From Rhipidocladum racemiflorum (Eukaryota; Streptophyta; Magnoliopsida; Poales; Poaceae): DNA of 64,000 bases. Made by a program: the position numbers and the translations under genes. The notes under the pieces were generated by a model. It was not told the origin of the DNA. It did not search any database and saw nothing but the letters and a program-made list of their open reading frames with translations. Within the stretch, counting starts at the first letter, position 1. Every line of letters begins with the position of its first letter. The stretch is taken from positions 18,614,501 to 18,678,500 of the forward strand of contig CM070578.1 in assembly GCA_036346355.1 (NCBI GenBank), in the 5' to 3' direction. Of the stretch, positions 53,155-64,000 are shown one piece after another.

Positions 53155-56107
53155 TTAGAAGTAGGGTAATACGTACTTAAAGTTATAGGATAAAGGTATG
53201 GAGGTTTTGTATTGCAGCTTCAAGAAAGTATTAAATAAATAGTCTTCAACAAATTTTGGATCCTGCAAGACAATTTTCTCATTGGCAATCCCCGGATCGA
53301 GAAATCCTAAGTTGTCATTGCCATTTCTTCTACATGTATGTATCTCCATTCTACATGTATAAGTTGGAATATTTCAGAATTTGACACTCAATTCGCAAGC
53401 CTTTCGGCTCATTTGGATGACATATGGGACCGTCTGTGTGTATGACAGTGGGCCAGAGTGTCAAATTCCGAAATGCGAATTTTAAAGAGTGTCAAATTCT
53501 GAAAACTCCCGTATAAGTTAGACATGAAGTTAAACGGTACATGAATATACAATAATATACATAGAAACTTACAAAATCCACACTCTGAGTATATTCACGT
53601 CCAGGGCATCTTGCTGGTACAACATATACAATTCGATGAATAACACCCAAAAGGTATTATCCCCATTGTGAAAATCTGTTTCTTTGTATCTGACTGCGAG
53701 CGCCTCCATACCATTTTTGCACTGCTGCATGTACCACTGATGGACGCACCGCAATTGTGTTGTTAGGTGGTCTAAATGAGCTGGTTCAACCAGCGATTGC
53801 CCCAGAAAGAACTTCCACCTTAGACCTTCCTCGTGAGCACGAAGTTGTTCAGCAGCATCTCTTTCACTTTGCGATTTCAACGCGCCTTCAAGTATTGCTT
53901 TTTGGAGATGTGCTCGTAGTCCGACATTTTCGAAGGTTCAGAAGCCTGCCCTGTCTCTTTTACTTTTGCCATACTCAAGAAAAACTTCTGCGCATTAGCA
54001 TCAACTTTAGTCTTCTCAGGTGATGGCACCTTTTTGAAGTGAGATGTTACGCAAGCGCTTATTTCCTTTTTTCGTTCTTCTTCAGTCATCTCGGCTAGTA
54101 ATTTCTTCTGAGGTTGTGCTGACTTCAAAGATGATCGAGATTTGCTATGAGATGGTGCGGACTTTCGAGATGGTGCTGATGTTCGAATCTTCTTATATGC
54201 CGGCGGAGGAGACGGACTTTTCCTGGCTGGTGCAGGCGGAGGAGATGGATTATTCCTGGCTGGTGCCGGTAGAGGAGACGGACTTTTCCTAGCTGGTGCC
54301 GGCGGAGGAGATGGACTTTTCCTGGCTGACTTTTCCTAGGCGACAGGTTTCTGTGTGGAGAGTGCGACTGAGCATCATCATCATCGTCTTTGTTGTCCTC
54401 ATCGTCCGAGCCAAACATAATCAAGCTCTTGCGCCACGCGAGGAAGCCATGCACGTTTTCTCCAAGTTTGTTCCCGTCCTCGCCAGGGATCTCTACCTCC
54501 ATTTTGCGGTATTGTCGGACTACACTGTCCACTTCGACCCTGGCAAATCCCAATGGTATCGGGAGGCAGTGCAGAACCTGCGAGGAGTCGCATGGCCAAG
54601 CCCTGCCATCAGCCACCTTGAAGGTATTGCCATGTGCGGACAAATGCAGCTTGCACGGTGTCGGTTCTGTGATGTCATCCACTAAAAAATGGAGTCCATG
54701 CTCTTCAGGGATCCCTGTGGACGCACAGCTGCTCTTACGAACACCGTGACTGAAGTTTCGAGGGCTGTCATCGGGTGGCGGTCGTGAGCTGAGAGCTCTC
54801 TCTATTGCTTGCTCCACAACCTTATCCAGCTCCGCTCTCTATTCCGCCAATGCTCTTACCACATCATCTTGTATTTGACGGTCCAGTTGATCTTCTCTTA
54901 TTCTCTTCGACCGCTTGTACAACGATGCGTCAGCTGGGAAGTCTTCTTTCCATGGCACCAAATCAACTCCTCGGGTGCGACCAGGGTGCTCCTTGTTACC
55001 CAGGGCAACGGTCAGCTCATCATTCTCCCTTCGTGGCCTGAAAAAGCCTTGGGAAGATTGCACGTGAGCATCTGCTATTTTCCGCGACACTTCCTGGGCT
55101 CTATCGCTCCTGAAGCTTAAGCTGCCATCTTCTGAGACAGAAGCCCCCCTCCCAAGCAACCAGTGCTTTGATCGTTTGCTCAACTCGACCGTCACAGGAA
55201 TAATGCCCCTGCGGATTAGCTCTTCTTCACTCCTATCCCATGCAAGTATTTTCTTAACGTAGCCACCAGTGCCTAGTGTGTGAGGGTATATATTTTTATC
55301 CGCGTTAGCCGTGTTCCTCTGATTCACTATCTGGGCTTCTTCACAATTCTTGTACGCCACAAAGTCCTCCCATAACTCCCTTATCTTTGGGTACATATTA
55401 AAATTTGGCGTTTCGTTCTTCTTCACATAGCTCTTATTCAGCATCGTCTTCCAATTCTTCCACGATGTGCACATGATGCATAGTGCACGTTTCTTTGCAA
55501 CCAACTCGGACCCTTGGGGGAACTGGAATACTTCTTTTAGCTTGTCCCACAGTAAGTCCTTCAGGTCATCAGGAACCACCCGCTAGTCACCTTGGCGGCC
55601 GGTCCATGATCTATAGCTTATGGGCACATTATCCCTAGCAAGTACTCCGCATGTTGTCCTATGTGGGCCCAATGATGACTCGGGTATACTAGGTTCCCCG
55701 ACTGCCGAGAGATGTACTATATTGTGAACACCCTTAGGCATCTTGCTTGGACCACAGCCTGTGCGTCGCCTTTCTTCACCAGACGTCTGAGCCTGCAATT
55801 GGATCTTGTTATTAGTCGCCTGACCCTACCATATTTTGGGAATCACAATGTACTAATACTTTATCTCGCCTATGTTAGTGGCGTTAGCTTGGTCCATAGC
55901 AGTGGCGTCAGCTTGGTCCACGGCAGTGGTGCCAGGTTGGTATATATCAATATCCTCTAGGTTCAGGTAGTACGTTGGGGTACCCATTCCTACTTCGTCT
56001 ATATTCGAGGGTGGAACTCCCTCTGGCACTTGTCCCTGATTAGAGACCATTCCTAACAAGTTTATCAAAAATTTCAAATTAACACACATACACGATGGCA
56101 TAGACAC
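53155..56107 (-). pseudogene. CACTA (En/Spm) second-gene remnant: Ptta/En/Spm domain with Ulp1-like tail
   Basis: Reading the minus strand: 55798-55583 (KMPKGVHNIVHLSAVGEP, ARDNVPISYRSW) continues in the same frame past a TAG into 55579-54839 (LKDLLWDKLKEVFQFPQG, KRALCIMCTSWKNWKT, YPKIRELWEDFVAYK), the plant transposase Ptta/En/Spm domain. Another in-frame TAG precedes 54817-54125. A Pro/Ser-rich repeat (KSPSPPPAPA type, frameshifted) leads to 54128-53877 and 53880-53569. A further exon, 53349-53155 (NLGFLDPGIANEK), resembles the start of the Ulp1 protease domain these genes carry, but the catalytic triad is absent. Two in-frame stops and at least two frameshifts show decay. Confidence 0.82.
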
Positions 56108-58690
56108 ATGATAGTGTTTTTATACACACGCACCAGTAACTGATAGTATTATGTCAGTTGAATACGACAGTTACTAGTAACTGACAGCATAATGTCAATT
56201 AACTCACTAGAAACTAACAACGTTTATGACACTTACACTGAATTGAAATGTATGTTTAAATTGCATGTAAACAGAATGAATAGAGGGATAATTGCAAGAT
56301 TCAACAAGACAAAAGGTGAATTAAAAGTGCTAGTAGACACACTATGACGCGGCGCGGTCGCTCGTTGAAAGTCACAAGTCACCCGGATATGGTACTAAAC
56401 CATGCATGCTTTGGAATTAAATGAAATGGTCCACCCATTGGCCAATTTCTAACAGTAGAAGGATATGGTAAGGTGTATGGTAAGGTGTATGGTGCACTTC
56501 CTAATAGAGTTGTTCACACTTGTTGTTTCTTTTACAATTTGTATTGAACTGTAGACATTTCTTTGTTCATATGAAGTACATGATGTCTAGAGCTTTGGTT
56601 AATTATGCATTATATTGACATTTGTGATGAATCATTGCTGACCAATGCCAAAATAGATAACTTAGACGTAGCATTAGTTTTGATACCAAATACTCAGCCA
56701 TCATGGAATAGATTGTTTATATATATTCTTTGCAAGCAACTTTTTTTTTGTCTTGATTGACATATTAATTTCATCGACACCATCTTTGGCTTACTGTAGT
56801 GTTATAGATTGTAGTTGCATTACTTTGGGTGATGAAGTTTGTGTCAGCTGAGAGTTACATCTAGAATATGTTCTCATCTGAAAAGCATTAGGCTTTCCAT
56901 CTATAATTTCAGTTGGCTGTTTATATTGCTATATACTTGTAGCACCAATAATTAATTATTGCTTTTGTTTGAAAGTACGTGATATATGACATGTTTCACA
57001 TTAAGTTATGTACATGTCTTCCAATTTTGTGGTTTCGGGAAACCTAGCAAATAAGAAGACAACCATGTCATAGGTGGATTTTTTATCCTGAATATTCTTT
57101 CTTTCTTTCATATCACAAAAAATAATTGATTTGGGGTGTTTTGCCTTGTTTATTCTTCTCATTTGCTAATCTAATTTTTCCCCAAACAAACATGCACACA
57201 TATCCGCACCATAATCTCTTTGGCCTATGAGGAGAGTAGTGGTGAGGCTATGTATGCCTCAAATTCTATTGGCATTAAGCACTGTTTAGAACAGTCTTGT
57301 GGCTTTGTTTTATGTCTTTTCAATGTGCAGTGAAGACATACTCTTTAACCAATACAGATGGCTGGCTTTGGGTTAGTCCTGCTTGAAAATTCAAACCTTC
57401 TCATAGGCCTGCACGTTGTCTCTCGACTATAGTTTCGGATGGTTTACTTTTTGTTTCAGTTTTACTTTCTATTCGTTTGATACGACATCAAGCGGAGCAT
57501 CGTGATGGAAAATCTATAGAAAGATAATGTGTTCATACTATTCGTTCAAATGTTTATGAAGAAATACTCTTTCTTTACATAGTTTCGGCTTTGGATCTCT
57601 AGGACCGCCCTTTCTTTCAGGTGGTATTATCAAAACTCTACTATATTGTTGCAAAATTATTTATAGTGTTATCTTCGTATGCTTTACATCAGGTTTAGTA
57701 AGAAATGATAGTTACATGCTTGTGATTTGTGGCGTGCAATATGTTGCAAAACTACTTAGGTTTCCTTATTTTTTTCATAGAATTTCTGTATGCTTATCAA
57801 TTTTTTCAAACCTAGATGGTTGTTCTTACAACCTATTTGATGGATTGGCCTCGTGTGCGATTGCCTTTTCAAAATTATTCTTGTCAGCACTTAGCGATAC
57901 ACCACTATAACGTACCTTGTGTTATTCCAATGATATATTCCTTGGTTCCTACTGATAGCTTTGTTCTAAAGCAAGGGGACATGATTGCATAGTTCTTACT
58001 TGAACCTAATCGCTATCGTTTTGCTATTGGTTTTATGTCCATTTTATTGGTAAGATTATATACATTATGGTATTTATGATCTCTCAAAATGTTCTAGATG
58101 AGACTCCATCCTTTTTCCTAGTTATTCAAACGATTTTCGATGTTCCATGTTTTTATGGTATATGGAGAGCTGCTTTGCAAGTATGTAGCTTAAAATAATT
58201 GTATCACAAATAATGTTCCATAAAAAACATGGCACAGCATAGCGCGCAATCCTATGTTTATCGAATATGCATTGTGTGTGAAAATTTGCTGAATTAAAAT
58301 TGCATCTTTGAAGATACCACCTTTTGAGCAATGTCATGGTCACTTTGAGATGAAACTAAATGCTAGTTCCTACTGTTTGGAAAGATCAACAACGCCAATG
58401 CCTACATGTTCATCCTTTGATGTATAATTATGCATAAGTAATTAGAGTAGCACAGTTGAAGTATGGACAGCATTAAAAAATTTCTCACCCACATTACTTA
58501 ATTTTACAAGAACATATCATATAAAAAAAATTCGGCAGCACCTCCCCTAAAATAGTGGACATCCACCCAGTAGACAAAAGACACCATTCAATCTAATATC
58601 AACAACAACAATAAGTCATGGTGTCCACTAACCATCATGACCAACTAAGCATCTTTGTACTTCCAGTCCCAACGGGCAGACAACCTGCAT
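56108..58690. other. Non-coding gap between the two CACTA gene remnants
   Basis: In an intact element this interval would hold the central and C-terminal TNP2 transposase. Here about 2.6 kb of AT-rich sequence shows no transposase motif. A 16-bp perfect palindrome CAGTTACTAGTAACTG lies at 56168-56183 beside two copies of an AGTAACTGAYAG motif. Near 58525 the phrase TTCGGCAGCACCTCCCC resembles the interior of the LTR at 59791-61215. Probably replaced by, or filled with, unrelated repeats. Confidence 0.4.
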
Positions 58691-58717
58691 GGCCTGGTAC
58701 GTAGTTGTAGCAACACG

Positions 58718-59320
58718 TTACCCTCTTGAAGAATGTCCCCCAGGAGATAATAGCCCAGTAAAGCTCTTATCGGACCAACCATTGCTTGCCTTCAACTGCA
58801 GTAGTGAAAGCACAGTATGCAGCCTTTTGTACTCCTCCTTGCAGCCCGGGTACAATGGCGTTGTAGAGTCCTCTACCATACGCTGGAACTTTTGAAACTC
58901 CCTTTCACTCATGAAGGCCCCCTCCCCATCACGCAACATTTGATCTAGATCATCTTCGTGGCTATGAACGAACGTATTTTCCACCGCCGTCATATCGTTG
59001 TCTCTGTTATCTTCATCAATGTGTTGCCCTCCACGTATAATATCATCTTCATCAATGTGTTGCCCTTCATGTACAACATCATCTTCACCGTGCTCGGTCC
59101 AACAGGTATAGCCAACTTTAAAATCCCTTCGAAGTAAGTGTGCACGTATAGACTCTATATTAGAAAACAGCTTCTCATTTTTGCAATCAATGCATGGACA
59201 GCACATATAGTCTGCCAGATTCTTCAACTTGTGTGCCGCAGCCACATTCAGAAAACAAGTCACACCATTAAAGAACTCTGGACTGTGACGGTCCGTGTCA
59301 CACATCCACCTTCGGTCCAT
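58718..59320 (-). pseudogene. CACTA TNP2-type transposase, N-terminal fragment
   Basis: The minus-strand ORF starts MDRRWMCDTDRHSPEFFNGV and continues with CCPCIDCKNEKLFSN, HLLRRDFKVGYTCWTEHGE: the transposase-associated domain that opens CACTA TNP2 proteins. It then has an acidic linker with a duplicated GQHIDED unit, and LKASNGWSDKSF, where the TNP2 catalytic domain should begin. The frame stops just after. Only about 200 of the usual 700-1000 residues are present. Confidence 0.87.
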
Positions 59321-59776
59321 CTACCTCCTCCTGCGCTAGCCCATGAGCATTGAGTGAAGCACTTCCCTCGGCTACAGACTCAGCAACTCCCTGAGAACCT
59401 CGCCCCTGGCCTCCACGGCCACGACGACCATGACCTCTACCCCTCGGCATGGCTTCTACAGTCACACAAACATCCAATCACATATTCATAAGCACATCAT
59501 CACATAAACAAGAGCAAAAGATCAAACATCATCATAAACATAGTCTTCATCAAATAATCAAACGCGATGCAATGATGAACCAAAACCCCATCCTACTGTG
59601 CAACCAATTATGTCAAATTTTAAATTGGTTATTCCACTTTTGCAAGTTTTAATGTTGCTATCCTATAGCAAATTTTTAATTATAACCTTAACCATGTTTC
59701 TAAGTTATTCCACATCACATTTTAGTTGATCCTAAGATATGACACTAAAAATATACATTTCAAGGACCTACAGCCC
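59321..59776 (-). other. Possible Ty3 leader/gag start joined to the CACTA fragment
   Basis: Between the primer binding site and the CACTA fragment the minus strand has an ATG at 59456 followed by MPRGRGHGRRGRGGQGRG, an Arg/Gly-rich start. It lies where gag would start, but no further gag follows and the frame ends near 59306. The join to CACTA sequence is at about 59320-59330. Confidence 0.4.
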
Positions 59777-59788
59777 GCTCTGATACCA
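59777..59788 (-). other. Primer binding site of a second Ty3-type element
   Basis: The minus strand reads TGGTATCAGAGC, two bases inside the LTR that starts at 59791. Same tRNA-Met type as the chromovirus. Confidence 0.88.
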
Positions 59789-59790
59789 AC

Positions 59791-61215
59791 TGTAACACCC
59801 TGGCATCTAGTATGCCCTGAATGTTACCAAACATGATAGAAGCAACATCTAAATACCGTAAATAAAGATAAATTACAGCAAGGACGAAAATGCTAAAACC
59901 GAAAATTTCGGCAGCATCTCCTTTGTTTTGTCATGATTTGAAGCAATAGTAATAACAAGGCAAGATATAGCATGTTATGAGACATCTAAAACAACAATAA
60001 CAATTGAAATAGCATCACTCATGTCTAAAATAATGAATTCAACCATTCCACAACTTATAACGACGCAAACGATGCACTTAAACTCAAAACCAAGCCATAC
60101 ACCAAGTTTTATGGCACTATTCTTATTATCATGACTCAAAACGATTAAATTGTCTATAAGTGTGGAGCTACGTGTAGAAGTGTAGCTAATGCCCTCTCCC
60201 GCATGCCGGTTTTATGGTACCTAAAAACAACATAAAACACAAGCGTGAGTTCATCACTCAGCAAGTATATTGCAATGGATCATTACGAACAGTTCAATGA
60301 ACATCACTACACATCATGCTTAACACCATAATCATGTCCAAATCTCATTATACACATTCCATTACCATCATCATGTATGCAATGCAATGCACATGTCTCC
60401 TTGAAGCACATACCGGTATTGCCGAGTGCACACCCGTCAGCGTGCACCCTCTTTCCCCTTCCATCCCGTAGATGGAGGGTGCTTACTCCTCGCTTCCATT
60501 CACAAGGGTGGATGGAATCACGAGGTAGGTCTTACTCAATGGCGCTCCGGATTAGTCATAACTTTCTCACCGACCTTACCGGACTAGTTATGACTTTCTC
60601 ACCGACATGGCCAGTTCCCATGCCATGTATGCAACTATGCCATAAACATAAACAACTTGCACATAACTCAACTAATCATTGCATAGCATCATAATAAGGC
60701 ATTTTCATCATATCATGGGCAAACACTAATCATGGCAAGATAGCATATCATGTAATCAATTTGTATCTAATCAAGACTAGCAACATACAACACGCTACCC
60801 ATTCCAATACACTTGCCTTAACCGCGGGCGACGGATTGGCGAGAGGATGAGGGCACTCCCGGGGTCACACCACCTGCACATAGATGCCACACACTCAAAA
60901 CTTGCCCACAAAACAGTACACAATGTCAGATTTAATAATTAATTTCAAATTAGTCTTTTCATGATTTTAATTGTGCACATGGTAACTTTGACTACCCAAA
61001 ACCTTATCCTGAGGTTTCTAGGGATAATTACTAGATTTAGTAAAATTTTCACATTTGTACCTTTTTACCATTTCCTTAATTTCAATTCCAAAATTCAATT
61101 ACTTTGCAACTATAAATTCACTCAAAAAGCATAGAAATTCAAGAAATGCACTAATAAATCAAATGAAGATTTTTAGTAATGCATTTTGTCTTTTATTAAA
61201 TTTTGGGTTGTTACA
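59791..61215 (-). repeat. LTR of a second Ty3-type retrotransposon (1425 bp)
   Basis: Begins TGTAACACCCTGGC and ends TTTTGGGTTGTTACA, so the ends are themselves inverted (TGTAACA/TGTTACA). The adjacent primer binding site on its left makes it the 5' LTR of a minus-strand element. No matching second LTR occurs in the window and no pol is present, so the element is truncated or rearranged on its left. Confidence 0.85.
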
Positions 61216-62229
61216 ATTGGTTAGAGACATGATAGCTTTCCATATGATTAACGTGAGCCCCGAACAGATAAACTAGTCATAGACATGACAGCTTTCCATA
61301 TGATTAATGTGAGATTAATTAGTTATGTATCATACAATTAAAATGGTTGGCCAAGGAACACGACGATTCAAGACTTAGCAAAGGCACGTGCATGAAGACA
61401 AAACACGCCTTTAGCAGTGTTAGATAATTGTACTATTCTAGCCCTGTTGCTTTTTTATTCATATCTAGCTGCTCTGCCAATAAAATTACAGAACAAGCCT
61501 CTGAACAGTAAAATCCAACGGACTGCGACCGCTTAATTTCTTTTGTGCGTTTCCAGCGGACTGGAACCGTTTAAATTTTTTATTTTTAAAAAAATTCAAG
61601 TAGACTGCACCCGCTATTTTTTTCATGTTTTTTTAAGTTCGCTCGAACTGAGTCTATTGTTTTTTTTTTTTGGATTTTTTTTCAATTTTTTAATTTGGAG
61701 CAGACTAAGTTCGTTGGTTTTTCCTTTTTATTTTTTTTATTTTTTTATATGGAGCAGTCTGAGACAGTTGCTTTTTATTTATTTTTCATTTTTTTCTATT
61801 TTTTTCTATTTTTTTATTTTTAAATTAATCTAAAAAATCACAAAAATCCAAAAATATATTTTCTTAATCAGTTCAGGCCACTGAATCCAAAAATGACATC
61901 CACTCCACCAAACCAAGTCTTCAAAATCTCCAAAATAACCAAAATATCTGCCCAACCCCTTCTCCAGCCCCTCTTTCTGGATTTTTCCCGTTTTCCTTTA
62001 TTCTTACTTTTTTTTTGTTCATTTATTTATTGATTTCGTTTGTCCGTATATTTTAATACTGAAAAAGATAATTTAGAATGGCATGATGCTTGTGAAATTT
62101 TAAAGAAATTGATGTACGTGGCGCATACAATACGATATAAATGGTGACTAGTACAATACAAATTTGCAGGAAACGAAATAGTTCGCAATTGAAGCATAAA
62201 GTACAATAAGGATAACTACATACATAATC
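61216..62229. other. AT/T-rich intergenic stretch
   Basis: Long T runs between 61560 and 61850 and a loosely repeated GGA(G)CAGACT-like motif (AGCGGACTG, AGTAGACTG, AGCAGACTAAG, AGCAGTCTGAG) at 40-70 base spacing from 61510 to 61760. No gene. Confidence 0.4.
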
Positions 62230-62702
62230 TTCTCTAACAACTCGATATGATCTAAAATGCGCTCCACCTTAAACATCAGCATGTCAAGTCTCTGGTCGAG
62301 CATAGGGTCCATCCTCTACTCTAGCCTGGGTTGCATCATCTGTGGTATTGTGCTATTAGGACGCTTCATCGATGTATTCATGGTGTTTGCCCACTGAAAA
62401 TATTGGCACCCTACAGCTTACGTGACGATGTGAATATGCTTTGAGGTCATGGAAAGAAAGATCTCACAAGAAATATACAACTCGAACAGGAGAATAATCA
62501 TCAAAACCTGAAGAAATCGAACTACATTTTCACTTACAGAGAAAAAAGAACATTTGTAAAATACCCGACCGCTATTTTTCGAAGTATTGGCATAAAACAC
62601 ATTAGCTCGCATATGGCAGTTAGGACAATTGACCCGCCTTGCAGTGGCAAGCGCAAGGGACCTCCGATTCACTGAGCTCGACGTTTCAAACATGGCCTTC
62701 AC
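62230..62702 (-). pseudogene. GRF-type zinc-finger gene fragment
   Basis: Exon 1 (62702-62538) encodes CPNCHMRANVFYANTSKNSG and RVFYKC, the GRF zinc-finger core, and ends at a GTAAGT donor. About 130 bases on, after a TGTAG acceptor at 62411, the minus strand reads GCQYFQWANT, the end of a GRF finger, followed by a helical stretch with a stop (RLE then TAG) and LDMLMFKVERILDHIELLEK. The splice phases of the two parts do not fit, so an indel or another junction must be assumed. Short GRF proteins of this kind are often transposon-linked in grasses. Confidence 0.6.
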
Positions 62703-62889
62703 AGAAGTGACGAACGCTGAAGTGGAATGAGAAAGAAGAGGATATGAGAAAGAGGAGGAAGAGGATATGAAATGCTCGACGTTTCAGTGTGGAACGTATA
62801 TGTTGAGCATGCCTCCATATTTATATTAAGTTTTCGATGGCAGCGTGTTGTCCAAGTGGCCTGAGAAAGCTGCTGTCAGTGTGTTATCA

Positions 62890-64000
62890 ATTCGGGCTAA
62901 GGAGTAGTGTAGGGTCGAGGATGCGCCTAGAGGGGGGTGAATAGGCGTTTTAAAAAATTCTTCTCACTAATCGAGGATCGCCTCTAACTACCCCTACGTC
63001 AAAATCTACACAAAGATTATGCGCAAGCGGAAGATTAAGGTTTTGACAATTAAAGCCTAAATCAACTAGGCTTACTAGTGCACTAACTAAATTATGTCTC
63101 TAAGCTAGAATTGCTAGGTTGATCAAGCAAGCTACACTATGCAATTCTAATCGCAATCAAGCAATCAATAATATTGCAATAAAGTAAATGCTTGAATGTA
63201 AAAGGGCAAGAGACACAATACTTTTTACCGTGGTTCGGAGATAACCCTCCTACTCCACGTTGAGGAAGTCCAACTCACTTTGGACCGGCCCACTCACTTG
63301 AGCCTTCACCTCGAATCCACTATGGTAGCTTTTCACCCCGCCGGGTAGGCTAAGCTCCAACCTTCACAACCTTTCGCCGGGGCTTCTCACAAACCACAAG
63401 AGCTCCCGCGCACGATGCACCGACGCCGTCTAGGAGGCCACCCCCTCCAAGAGCAATAGGATGAGCACTCCGCTCAAGCTTCACCGAACGCACCTCCGTG
63501 TCTCCGGTGATCACCTAGTGCAACTCATGCAACTAGGGTCCTCTCAAACTCCCTCTAATTGCAACTCATGCAATTAGAATCTGTAGGACCGAATATAGCA
63601 ATCAGAGGGGGGGTGAATGATTGTGCGGAAGCTAAAACCAAATTCTTGATCTATTAAAAGTTTACCCCAAAATAGAACCAAATAATTGCCTCGTTTTCGA
63701 AAAAAAAAAAACAGAATGATAGAGGTTTGGTAAAACGCGAATTCCTGGAGATCCAACCGTCCGATCGATCTGAAATTTGGACACAAGAAACTAGATTCCA
63801 ATATGAATCAAACCCAAAAAGAATCAGCTCAATCGGACTTACGGATCAAAAGTTATGACCTTCGCAAGCTTACTGTTCTAGAAGATGGCGAGAATAAATC
63901 TAACTAGAATTGTAGCTCGCCGAAAGATTTGATGAACTTGATATTTATTTCTCCTTTCTTTTGTCTAAAATACTCCAAACAAAAGAGTACAACCCTAAAG
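62890..64000. repeat. Repeat-like sequence running off the window
   Basis: The phrase GATGCGCCTAGAGGGGGGTGAATAGGCG at about 62920 and a second AGAGGGGGGGTGAATGATTG at about 63604, with TACCGTGGTTCGGAGATAACC near 63228, are of a type I recognise as widely repeated in grass genomes. No coding motif is visible, so the element class stays open. CAACTCATGCAA(C/T)TAG is duplicated near 63520 and 63562. Confidence 0.45.

Noticed and set aside
61543..61833. Phe-rich ORF of 96 codons
   Set aside because: Comes from T-runs in AT-rich DNA; no domain and no splice context.

Overview
This window looks like nuclear DNA of a grass (Poaceae). Spliced genes with GT-AG introns lie between grass-type transposons: a Ty3 chromovirus with very long LTRs, Tourist-like, Stowaway-like, hAT, Mutator-like and CACTA elements. 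The coding style (GC-rich exons, AT-rich introns) and the four recognisable gene families also fit a grass. I cannot name the species from sequence alone. No bacterial operons, CRISPR arrays or rRNA genes are visible.

Layout, left to right. 1-430: an LTR end cut by the window edge. 1272-4494 (+): a WEB-family coiled-coil gene whose conserved C-terminal tail is out of frame by one base. 6523-16500: a complete-length Ty3 chromovirus on the minus strand with 2.76-2.78 kb LTRs, a 5-bp target duplication, a primer binding site and a polypurine tract; its coding region is decayed and the integrase catalytic core is deleted. 16888-19740: two related hAT-like non-autonomous elements. 20430-23276 (+): a NET2-type (kinase-interacting, KIP1-like) pseudogene lacking its actin-binding NAB domain. 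26142-27053 (+): a two-exon glycine/proline-rich XYPPX protein gene. 27432-31235: a decayed hAT element carrying another hAT-like element inside its BED zinc finger, plus a Tourist-like MITE. 31558-33326 (-): a three-exon ALS3/STAR2-type transporter gene. 34664-37475: a decayed Mutator-like element. 37582-39077: a third element of the hAT-like group. 42206-48070: dense MITEs, a hAT element with a zf-MYM-type C-terminal domain, a CACTA miniature nested in a Tourist-like element, and AT microsatellites. 49173-50039 (-): a two-exon WOX3-clade homeobox gene. 53155-59320: pieces of a minus-strand CACTA element. 59791-61215: a minus-oriented Ty3 LTR with its primer binding site. 62230-62702 (-): a GRF zinc-finger gene fragment. 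62900-64000: repeat-like sequence running off the window.

The four host-type genes (WEB family, glycine-rich, STAR2, WOX3) are unrelated in function and are not expected to act together; they are islands in transposon-rich intergenic DNA. The most striking non-gene structure is an array of TCCGGA half-sites filling the short U3 of the chromovirus LTR directly upstream of its TATA box. I found no convincing wholly new system. The best leads are that U3 array, the nested transposons with exact target duplications, and the single-base frame break in the WEB gene.
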